Part shown: in pieces, positions 47,531-56,500 of the stretch
How the letters are laid out: each line of letters opens with the position of its first letter
Numbering within the stretch: position 1 is the first letter of the stretch
Source: SHAN690 sp041391765
GTDB taxonomy: Bacteria; Bacteroidota; Bacteroidia; Flavobacteriales_G; Salibacteraceae
Length of the DNA: 64,000 bases
Assembly (NCBI GenBank): GCA_041391765.1
Contig: JAWKNJ010000032.1
Span: forward strand, 1-64,000
Direction of reading: 5' to 3'
Translations under genes and position numbers: made by a program
The notes under the pieces: model-generated
What the model saw: only the letters and a program-made list of their open reading frames with translations
What the model was told of the DNA's origin: nothing
Database searches by the model: none

Positions 47531-48157
47531 CTACCATTCAATGCTGCCGATCGGTTTGTGTCTGGTGGAAATGTTTATTCTTGGCTCTCCGTGAGGTGTC
47601 AGTTCGAGGCCGAAATACATTTTGTTGTTGTTCCAATAGGCGCCTTCAAAATCACTAGATGATCGCACTGCAAGGAACACTATTTGTGGGAATGAAATCA
47701 TTGTCGTCACGGTAATCGATTTGTCCCACGGGAAGATGTACAAGCACCACCGCGAGTCCAAATGCCAATTTTTCCTTAGAAAAGGGAAACGATAAGCGTA
47801 ATCGACTTCCGCATTGATCACGTTTTTAGGGCCAATAATGTCATTGGTTACCTGAAAGCCGAGTCCCATTTTTCGCTTGACTAGAGGACCATGAATAGCG
47901 AATGTTTGTGTAATGGGCGCACCTTGAAAGCCGACCCATTGATTTCTGAACATGGAAACCGCGCTCAGGGCTTCACGACTTCCTGCGTATGCAGGATTAA
48001 TGCCCAAAGGGTTAAACATGTATTGATTGAACTTTGGATCTTGCTGGCTGGTTGCCTGATTTGCGACAAGTGATAGCATCACAACAAGCAGCGCCAACAT
48101 TGGTTTCTCGATTAGAGAAGCCAGCTGTCTATGTAGATATGTATGGGCTCTCATCAT
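47531..48157 (-). CDS. PorP/SprF family outer-membrane protein, N-terminal part (frameshifted)
   Basis: 208 residues. N-terminal signal and hydrophobic stretch (LIEKPMLALLVVMLSLVANQ, ATSQ) then the family signature QDPKFNQYMFNPLGINPAYAG, SMFRNQWVGFQGAPITQTF, HGPLVKRKMGLGFQVTND and VINAEVDYAYRFPF. Around 47690-47770 the frame is wrong (CLYIFPWDKSITVTTMISF); another frame there reads VHLPVGQIDYRDDNDFIPTN, then the original frame resumes with GAYWNNNKMYFGLEL. The partner of the small gliding-type cargo gene whose stop overlaps this start by 4 bases. Same family as 14646-15611. Confidence 0.8.
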   Translation of the reverse strand: MMRAHTYLHRQLASLIEKPMLALLVVMLSLVANQATSQQDPKFNQYMFNPLGINPAYAGSREALSAVSMFRNQWVGFQGAPITQTFAIHGPLVKRKMGLGFQVTNDIIGPKNVINAEVDYAYRFPFLRKNWHLDSRWCLYIFPWDKSITVTTMISFPQIVFLAVRSSSDFEGAYWNNNKMYFGLELTPHGEPRINISTRHKPIGSIEW

Positions 48158-48903
48158 CTTGATATTTCAATATAGCCCCGATACGTACTGTTATCGAAGT
48201 TGGCTATGTAATAGTATGTTCCATCCGGCAGCGGACTACCGTTTTCGAATTGTCCATTAAAAGGGTCCGCAACGTTGTCATAGTTATCCGTTGACCACAC
48301 GCGGCTACCATTTCGATTGAAAATGGAAAGTTCTCTGGTGGAGAAGAAGTCAGCATTTTCAATCCACCAAACATCGTTATCCCCATCATTGTTCGGAGTA
48401 ATGCCAGTGTAGAAGTGGGGGGCGCAGTTCACAGAATCACGCGGGCTTACGCGCACCGAATTAGTTACACTCAGGCCATTGGCTCCTGTGATCGTAACGG
48501 TATATGTTCCCACTTCCAATTGGGTGGCTGTTTCGGTTGTCGCACCATTGCTCCAAGAGTAGGTTAGGGGAGTTGTCAAGCGCTCTGATACGAAAACCAC
48601 ACTGGCCGATCCATCATTTGCACCAATACATGCTGCGCTGTCAGAACCCATGTCAGCAACGAGCGGTTCGCTTAACACGTAGTTAGATTGCTGAAAACCT
48701 TGCGTTATAATCAAATTAGAAGTTGCACCAGTTTGGATCATGACCTCGCCCATGGACGCACTCATCGTGAAGTTTGCACCATTATCATACTCCGCATAGC
48801 CGCTTCCAAACAACTGTCTATCCAGCTCAATTTGCTGAGAAAAGCTATTCAAGGCAACCATCAATAGCGCCAATAAAGTGATATGTCTAAAGGTCAGTCT
48901 CAT
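48154..48903 (-). CDS. Small T9SS gliding-type (CHU_C) surface protein with one SprB-like repeat
   Basis: ~249 residues from ATG 48903 (MRLTFRHITLLALLMVALNS, FSQ); a longer frame reaches 48951 inside the preceding gene. An N-terminal ~60-residue segment (MSASMGEVMIQTGATSNLII, TQGFQQSNY) is followed by a SprB-like repeat (SDSAACIGANDGSAS, SWSNGATTETAT, GTYTVTITGANG) and a type-B gliding-associated C-terminal domain (YTGITPNNDGDNDVWWIEN, LSIFNRNGSRVWST, PLPDGTYYYIANFD). It is predicted T9SS cargo that stays on the cell surface. It sits between the fibre genes and PorP/SprF, overlapping both by a few bases. Confidence 0.88.
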   Translation of the reverse strand: MRLTFRHITLLALLMVALNSFSQQIELDRQLFGSGYAEYDNGANFTMSASMGEVMIQTGATSNLIITQGFQQSNYVLSEPLVADMGSDSAACIGANDGSASVVFVSERLTTPLTYSWSNGATTETATQLEVGTYTVTITGANGLSVTNSVRVSPRDSVNCAPHFYTGITPNNDGDNDVWWIENADFFSTRELSIFNRNGSRVWSTDNYDNVADPFNGQFENGSPLPDGTYYYIANFDNSTYRGYIEISR

Positions 48904-51900
48904 TTTTCTCTGCCCTATTGTTCGACTTCTGTTCAATTGCTTTTGGATCAATGTCCTGCTGTTGAAGGTAAGCGTCCAGCATTGCTTTCAATTCATTCAA
49001 TTCTCTTTGCTGAGTTTGGTTGGATGAACTAAGTTCTTCGATCAGTGCTTGTTGTTCTTGAATGGCTTTTGTAAGCACCGGAATCAGCTCTGAGTATTGC
49101 AAGCTGTATACTCCACTGCTGTCTTTCATAACCATTTCAGGAATGATTGCCTCTACATCTTGTGCAATAAACCCGAGTCCTTTGCCTTCCTCGAAATTGA
49201 TCTCCGGGTATTCCTCACGAAGCCAGTCATAGCTATACGGTGTGAGTTGCATAACCTTGGCCAACGCATTGTCTATTGACTGCAGATTAGTTTTAAAGCG
49301 TCTGTCGCTCAGGTTGGTATATGCACTTGTTCCGGCAACTGAGCCATTCACATGCATTGTGTAAGCGGGAGTGGCTGTTCCTATACCTACGTTTCCATTT
49401 GTTCCATCAAGCCTGAAACGTTCCACGTTGGTCGTTTGGTTTCTGGTGTACATGATTATATCACCGTGGGAGTTATTACCTAAGGTATTTCCACCAGCAA
49501 TTAGCTGAATGTGCCCTCCGGTTCCTGCACCTCCTGCGTTATAACCATCTCCTGCTTGGAAGTTTACATTACCTCCCGACACTCCAAACCCTCCCGTTCC
49601 ACCATTGCCAGCTTCTAGATGTAAGCTGTTTCCATTTACACTGGCCGTAGTTTGATCTTCAACATAAATTGTTGCAGTGGCGTCCTCTTCAAAGCGGATG
49701 TTACCAGAAATGTGCAACTTTTCCGCAGGCGCAGTTACGCCAATTCCAACATTTCCATTGCTTGAAAGTCTCATTAATGAAACATAATTGCTGATTGGGT
49801 TTGCGGCCGGTGCGGACCTTGAAAAATCAATGTAGTCATTAGAAACCCCTATGTCCACCATATAGGCGGCATAAGATGTATTAACTCTATTCCAAGTCGT
49901 TCCATCGCTGTAGGCATTAGCAGTTAAAGTGCCCCCGAAGTCTGCGAATCTAGATAAGAAAACATCACCAGCATTGCCAGAGCCCACTCTAACTCCGCTT
50001 CCACCTGTAAGTACTTGGAGCTTTTGACTTGGACTTGTAGTTCCAATTCCAACGAGTCCAACATTAGTAATTGTCATTCGATCGGCTCCATTGGTAGCAA
50101 ACTTCAAAGAAGTGTTTTCATAGTTGATCAAATATGCTTGTGTGTTATCGGAACTCAACCATAGACCATTTGAAGCGGAAGCTGTATGTGTTAACCTTAT
50201 TGTGGACTGAGTTGTGGTGCTGTTGACATGCAACAAGCTGGCAGGGCTAGTAGTTCCAATGCCCACATTTCCACCACTTCCATTTAAGAAAAGTGGAAGG
50301 TTGGTCGAGCTTTGATAATTATAAGCTCTCAAGTTACCTCCGGTTGCGGAAGCATACATTTGAATGTTGTTTCTACCTTGCCAAGAGCCAATTCTGTTTC
50401 TGGTAGCTCCAAAAGAACTTGAAGAGGCATTGATGAGGAAATATCCATCATCACCTAAATCTCCGTTCCATCCCCAATCTGGGTTGTTGATGTGCAATGG
50501 AGCTTTAGGGTTAGTAGATGCTACTATGATTGTATCGAACTTGGCCAACCCACCAGTGACCTCAAACTTTTCAGAAGGTGCGCTGGTTCCGATTCCGACA
50601 TCTCCAGCCTTAGTAATGCGCATCAATTCAGTGAAGCTGCTCTCGTTCGTGGCGAATCTGAAATCATCTCCTTGATCCCAAGAAATATATGGATCTGTGG
50701 ATCCATTTCCTGAGTTCAAATTCAACAAGTGACCTTGGTTTGAAGTCCCTAATATGGCCACAGCGGAGTTTACGGTGTCAGCACTTCTGATATCCAGTAG
50801 TTGATTTGGAGTTCCAGTTCCAATCCCGATGTTTCCAGTGATGTTATACACATCTGTTCCAGAAACGACCCAATCACTATCCGATGGAGCAACCTGCCAA
50901 CTAGCTCGGCCTTCAGAGTCCGATATCAGCACTTTGCCAGCACCTTCAGTTCCATCAAGGATTTGAATTTGATCCCCGAAATAGGCTCCGTCAGGAGTAT
51001 AAACCCCCCAGTAGACTCCATTGGAATCGTGGTAAGCTAAGGCTCCCCAATTTTCATCATCGTCCATGTAGCCTAAAACACCTGCTGAATGAGGATAGTC
51101 TCCATAATTTCCACCATAGACGCCTGCTGTATAGTTATTTCCCCAATAAGAATAGCCTTGAATGGCAGCATCTACATCTTCGGGATACCAACTAGCACCA
51201 CCATCAGCCTCTATAGCATGTCCTCCTCGATAACCATATATTGTCGTACGTCCGGGCCCAAAGTCGTATCCATCTGCAGGACGATGCACATAAAGTTCGT
51301 GTAGTGTGTCAATGATCGAAGTATTGATGCTTACCGAACCATACTTGCTCTGGTATATTCCTGGATCATTGGCATTTCCATCGAAAATGAAAAAGTGTTG
51401 GGCTTCGGTTGTAGGATCCCAACGAATACCTGATTGAATCGCGGATGTGTCTCCCAATCTAATCGCAGATTCTCCGCTTGCTCCTAAAACATCAACAGCA
51501 GCCCAGGATGTTTGACTTTCGAAAAGGCCAAGCTGATTGTCACCTGTGACATGAAGTCGAGCTTCAGGGTTATAATTGCCAATACCCACATTTCCGGTAT
51601 TTCTTTGAATGACCATCTGCTCCATGTCATTGTTTGTAAAGAATGCCAAATCGTGGTCGGAATAGGATCCTAACCAGGATTTTGCCTTTCCTTCAGAACC
51701 TGTTCCCACAAAGGTCCCTATCACAATGCCACTATCTGGTTCTGCCACAGCAAAGCCCACATTACCATATTCAGTTAGAATTTCGAAATCGGTGAATCCA
51801 AACGAGGCACCAGCCACAGGAGTGGTTGTATTGATTCCCACCCATCCGGACGTATCTATGTAAATACCCTCATTGTCTCCATCATTGCTAATCCAATTGC

Positions 51901-53299
51901 TATCCGTCTCAATATTCTGAGTGGCAATGTGGTTCCCTAGGTTGTCACCAACCCCATTTGACCACTCTAAGTTTCCACCAGTCCCAAGTATAAGAGCTTG
52001 TCCTGGTGAGCCTGCACTTCTAGGAAAGTGATAATTACCATTGATAGTCAAGCTATCGATCATGGCGTGGCCTTTCACATCGAGAAGCGAGTCTTCGGCT
52101 ACACCTCCAATGGTAACTGTACTGTCATTAAGATAAAATAATGTTGTGGCATCATTTGGTATTACACTTCCGGCAGTTCCGGATGGCCAGTGGTATAATC
52201 CACCAAACCCCGGTCCGTAGGCAAAAAGGTCGACTCCTCCGTCATTGATATAGCGCAAGTTACCTCCACCGTCATTGTATGCATTGAATCCCATGAAGCG
52301 TGCATTTTGATATGGCGTTCCATCAATGACAATGAATGAGTCAACTTGGAGTTGGGCGTGTGGAGTGAGGGTATTTATTCCAACCCGCCTCTGACCTGTA
52401 ACATTCAAGATTCTTTTCTTATTCCAAACATTTAAGGTCACCATGTTGCTGTCAGAATCATCACCTTCATGACGATATCCCAACCAAGCAGAATTATTGG
52501 TCGTTGGTGCTTTACCTAGTACATAGGCGATTTCATCTCCTGGACCCATCGAGTCGTTCAAGACGCGAATTCCTTCAGAGTACTGACCTGTATTAATCCG
52601 TTTGATTTCCACAGGGGTGGTAGTTTCAGAATACACAAAAAGAGGCCTATTAGGAGAGGAGGTTCCTATGCCTATCGATCCGACATTCAAAATTGAATCT
52701 CCATTGGCATCATTGCCTGAAAACAACACAGAATCAATCGATGGAATCGTATTGAAATTGTTGAACGTAGTTGCCTCTCCTGGAGTAAAGGCCAGAATTT
52801 TGAGCAGCCAATTGCCCCCGTTATATGGTTCTCCCCCAACGGTAATTACATTTCCTGAGTTGGCGTAGAAAGTAGTGGCGACACTTGCCAATGAACTTCC
52901 AGAGCCTTTTGGCGAACCTGTCATTATTGCTGCTCCGTTCACAAAGACCGATAGCGCTGATGATGAGCCTGATGAAGTATAGGCACTAGAAATGGAAATG
53001 AGCACATCTTGGTTTGGAATAAACTCGGAATAGCTGGATGAATTGTTTACCGTAATCAATGAGTCCCCTGAAAAGCTATAATCTGCTGCTCCTGCATAAT
53101 TTGATCCACCATAGGTGTTGAATGAAGCGCTACTATGACTGATTTCATGGTAACTGCTCTGGTTGCCTCCGACATCAACGATGGAAATCCAATTGGACCC
53201 GTCAAAGAAGAAATAAGAAACGCTGTCAGAATTGAACACCATTAAACCGGTGGCCGGATTCGTCACAGCATTCATTTGAGCAGTAGTCATACGCGGCAT
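48887..53299 (-). CDS. Giant tail-fibre-like surface protein with C-terminal S74 chaperone (main part)
   Basis: 1470 residues in this frame; the N-terminus continues in 53299-53538 after a one-base shift. The body is a long series of fibre-type modules with GNVGIGTTSPxxxLHV / VGIGTxxPxxKLxVxG signatures, as in Bacteroidota and phage tail-fibre-like proteins. The C-terminus carries a Peptidase_S74 (intramolecular chaperone) domain: LSDRRFKTNLQSIDNALAKV, YSYDWLREEYPE, GLGFIAQDVEAIIPEMV, followed by a coiled coil (AIQEQQALIEELSSSNQTQQ...). In S74 proteins this domain drives trimer folding and cuts itself off before the conserved serine. No T9SS C-terminal domain is present, so its export route is unclear. 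Translationally coupled to the small cargo gene at 48154. Confidence 0.85.
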   Translation of the reverse strand: MPRMTTAQMNAVTNPATGLMVFNSDSVSYFFFDGSNWISIVDVGGNQSSYHEISHSSASFNTYGGSNYAGAADYSFSGDSLITVNNSSSYSEFIPNQDVLISISSAYTSSGSSSALSVFVNGAAIMTGSPKGSGSSLASVATTFYANSGNVITVGGEPYNGGNWLLKILAFTPGEATTFNNFNTIPSIDSVLFSGNDANGDSILNVGSIGIGTSSPNRPLFVYSETTTPVEIKRINTGQYSEGIRVLNDSMGPGDEIAYVLGKAPTTNNSAWLGYRHEGDDSDSNMVTLNVWNKKRILNVTGQRRVGINTLTPHAQLQVDSFIVIDGTPYQNARFMGFNAYNDGGGNLRYINDGGVDLFAYGPGFGGLYHWPSGTAGSVIPNDATTLFYLNDSTVTIGGVAEDSLLDVKGHAMIDSLTINGNYHFPRSAGSPGQALILGTGGNLEWSNGVGDNLGNHIATQNIETDSNWISNDGDNEGIYIDTSGWVGINTTTPVAGASFGFTDFEILTEYGNVGFAVAEPDSGIVIGTFVGTGSEGKAKSWLGSYSDHDLAFFTNNDMEQMVIQRNTGNVGIGNYNPEARLHVTGDNQLGLFESQTSWAAVDVLGASGESAIRLGDTSAIQSGIRWDPTTEAQHFFIFDGNANDPGIYQSKYGSVSINTSIIDTLHELYVHRPADGYDFGPGRTTIYGYRGGHAIEADGGASWYPEDVDAAIQGYSYWGNNYTAGVYGGNYGDYPHSAGVLGYMDDDENWGALAYHDSNGVYWGVYTPDGAYFGDQIQILDGTEGAGKVLISDSEGRASWQVAPSDSDWVVSGTDVYNITGNIGIGTGTPNQLLDIRSADTVNSAVAILGTSNQGHLLNLNSGNGSTDPYISWDQGDDFRFATNESSFTELMRITKAGDVGIGTSAPSEKFEVTGGLAKFDTIIVASTNPKAPLHINNPDWGWNGDLGDDGYFLINASSSSFGATRNRIGSWQGRNNIQMYASATGGNLRAYNYQSSTNLPLFLNGSGGNVGIGTTSPASLLHVNSTTTQSTIRLTHTASASNGLWLSSDNTQAYLINYENTSLKFATNGADRMTITNVGLVGIGTTSPSQKLQVLTGGSGVRVGSGNAGDVFLSRFADFGGTLTANAYSDGTTWNRVNTSYAAYMVDIGVSNDYIDFSRSAPAANPISNYVSLMRLSSNGNVGIGVTAPAEKLHISGNIRFEEDATATIYVEDQTTASVNGNSLHLEAGNGGTGGFGVSGGNVNFQAGDGYNAGGAGTGGHIQLIAGGNTLGNNSHGDIIMYTRNQTTNVERFRLDGTNGNVGIGTATPAYTMHVNGSVAGTSAYTNLSDRRFKTNLQSIDNALAKVMQLTPYSYDWLREEYPEINFEEGKGLGFIAQDVEAIIPEMVMKDSSGVYSLQYSELIPVLTKAIQEQQALIEELSSSNQTQQRELNELKAMLDAYLQQQDIDPKAIEQKSNNRAEKNETDL

Positions 53300-53538
53300 T
53301 AGGAATCCTTGGTGGTGCTGCTCACATCCAGCATAGCGCTGCTATCTGGACGCGCTCCAGTGGAGTTGATACCCATGTTTTGAGCAAATACAGATGATGA
53401 ACTATATAAAGTCATTAAGGCCAACAATAGACCATGAACAGACCAAAGACGCCATACACGAAGCTTGAATTTCAAGAAATTCAATGCCGCTAACATCGCA
53501 TTACACAAGGTGATCATATTTAATGTGGTCTTCGTCAA
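53299..53538 (-). CDS. N-terminal part of the tail-fibre-like protein (frameshifted)
   Basis: Starts at TTG 53538 or ATG 53517. Hydrophobic region LLALMTLYSSSSVFAQ is the signal peptide. The mature protein opens with NMGINSTGARPDSSAMLDVS, the N-terminal motif shared by the other fibre proteins here, then STTKDS and a stop. One missing C near 53307 gives TTKGFLMPRMTTAQMN and joins the 53299 frame exactly. The joined protein is ~1549 residues. Confidence 0.75.
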   Translation of the reverse strand: MTKTTLNMITLCNAMLAALNFLKFKLRVWRLWSVHGLLLALMTLYSSSSVFAQNMGINSTGARPDSSAMLDVSSTTKDS

Positions 53539-53541
53539 GGA

Positions 53542-56500
53542 TTAATCTACTTTGGTTACACTATATCCTATTCGTGCACCGTAAATGCGCAGGTTTGAAT
53601 TTGCTTCCATCGTATTGAATCTTAGATAGTAACTGTACAATTGGTTATCGATAGTGGCTGATGCAATTGTATTGTCTGTGACAGCAACGACAGCGTTCGA
53701 AGCAGTCGCGGTGCCCGTAGAGGTCGTTGTTGCCATTGTTGTCACTGTTGTCCCGCCTAGCGTGTTTCTTAGCAAATCGCCAGAAACTTCATACGTAGCA
53801 TCGTTGTCCCACACGTAAAATTCGACTTGAGTCACAACAGCATCATTCGGTAAGTACACAGGAGCATAGAAGTATCCGGCAACGGTGCTGGTTCCACCAG
53901 CGATTGTACGATAGTTTCCGTTTAATACGGTCGTTGATAGTATGCTCGTATTGTTTTCATCAAGAATGAAAGCTGTAGATGGAACAGAAATATAGGCTGC
54001 TTTGGCAGTAGCATACGTATAATCATTTGCAGCAGGGATTTCTACATTTCCAACCACATCTAATTTTTCAGAAGGTGTTGACGTGCCAATGCCTATGTCA
54101 CCGGTATTCGTGATGGTCATCCTTGTTGCGCCATTAGTTCCGAAGGTCAGCGATGTGTTCTCATAATTCAATAAGGAAGCACTTCCTGAGTTCGATTGAA
54201 TCCACAATCCATTGCTAGCTGTGGCAGTATTGGTCAATCGAATAGTAGAGGAAGAGGCGCTTGAGCTATTGATGTGAAGTTCACTTTGTGGAGCAGCGGT
54301 ACCGATGCCCAAGCGTTGATTGGTGCCATCAAATCGAATATATTCTACTTCTGACCCTGCGGCACCAACAAACATGCCTATGTTAGGAGTGTTTCCAGAT
54401 CCTCTTAACACGAATCTTGTTGCCTGATTGCTACTCCCATCTGCAGTAGTGAATTCCATTGATGATGCTCCGGCCACCTCATTCTGGGTGATTCCAACAG
54501 GGTTGGAGGCTCCATTCACTTTCATAGAGAATGGCGTATTTGGCGAGGCATTGCCTATACTGAGCGTGTTGCTCACATAAAGGGTGTCATTCACAGAAAC
54601 GTAGTCGTCCAACTCGGTGCGGCCTCTTACACGGAATAGCACATCGAAAGAATTATTAGGATCCACGGTCACGTTGCCGTCCTTGTCGATTCTCATTCTT
54701 TCGTAAAGGGTAGTACCATCAAAAGTCCAAAGCCCCATTGCGCCATGATTGCTGCTACCCAAGTTGCGCGCTGTAATGGAAGCGCCTGTATACTCAAAAC
54801 TACCGCTTGAGTTATCGTATCCATTGAAATCGATTCGTCCAAAAACATTCGATCCTAGCGGTCCTGCACCCTGAATTGTAAGCGTGCGCGTTACGTTGTT
54901 TGAGCCGTTTCGGTCTAGCAACAAATCTCCCTGAACATGCATCATGGCATCTGGGCTTGTTTCGCCAATTCCTACCCCGGAATCCGTGACACTAAGCATG
55001 GTCGTGCTCGATGGAACGTTCAGGTGAATGTTGTCACTCGCACCAATGGACGCAAAACTGGAACTGCGAATCTGAACATCGTTGTTTCCTAAAAACCGCA
55101 TGTAATTAATCGATTCGTAGCCTTTGTGATACACACCATGAGCAACGATGCTGTCGGCTCTCATTCCGCCTGAAACCTCAAGAACGCTGCTAGGCGAGCT
55201 GGTTCCAATTCCAACTCTGCCAGAGCTCGTGAGGCGCATGCGCTCACTAAGCGATATTAAATTTGCATTAGCAACACCACCGCTGAAAACGAGGTTGGCA
55301 TTGTTGCTACCAGCATCTTCCCTGAAGATGTTCCATGTATAGGCATTACCTGAGTTTTGGAACGCAATTCCCTGACTGTTGGCATTGTTTGTTGTTCGCA
55401 ATACGATGTCATTGAGCGTGTCACCGGTTACATGCAGTAAGCCGGCTCCACTATTTACCCCGATGGATAGCTCCCTTACATTTCTTATTTCATGGTTATT
55501 GGCACTGGAGTCAACAAGCAACACATCCTCTAGTCCTTGTATAAAGGATGATGTAGAATTCCAAGTAACTGTTCCAGAGCCATCCGTTGTTAATACATCT
55601 CCCGAGGCTCCATCGGTTGTGGGAAGTGTATAATTATCATTGACATTGATAGAGTTTGCTGAGAAAGTGCCAGCTACATCCAGTTGGTAAGCGGGATTAG
55701 TTGTATTGATTCCCACCTGACCGCCACCTAATATTCGGATCCGATCTGTACTTCCAGTTTTGATTCGCATATCACCGGAATTTCCATTGTTACCAGTGAT
55801 TCCAATGTTTGTATTCGTTAAATAGATGCCTGTTCCTGAACCAGTGGTTCGCATGTCACCATTTGTGAAGAATGCAAAGTTTCCGGCACCGGTAGTTGCC
55901 GGAGTAGCTGTTACTTGACCGTTGTTTGCAATACTAAGTCCTTCGTTCCCACCGTCATTGGAGAGGAAGTTGCCGTTTAGTTGAATGTTCTGTGTGGCGG
56001 TATGATCACCGAGATTGTCCCCAGATGTGGCAGTCCAGCTAACACCACCCACACCATCGCTTGTCATGACTTGCCCACTTTGCCCACGATTTATCGGTAG
56101 AGTAAATGAGTCACCAATGCTTAGTGATCCATAAATCTTCAATGAATCGTTCGCGAAATCACCATAGATTAATGGGGTAGGGCTGATTGAGTTTTCGATG
56201 TATAGTTTATTTGAACCTGTTTCAGAATATCCGGCTTGCCTTCCAAGAAATACGTTGCCTGACTGGGCGGTGCTTGCTACTCCAAATCCTGCTTGATATC
56301 CAACGTAAGTATTGTAATCACCTGTGGTGTTATGAAAACCAGTGGAATGACCTATCGTGACGTTTCCAATCGGATTCGTGTTTTGTAAACTAGAGGTATG
56401 TCCTATCGCGACATTACTGTTGCCCGAGCTACCACTGGAGTTCATCGCCTGATATCCAACGGCTATGTTTTGATATCCGCTTGCATTGTTACGCAAGGCA

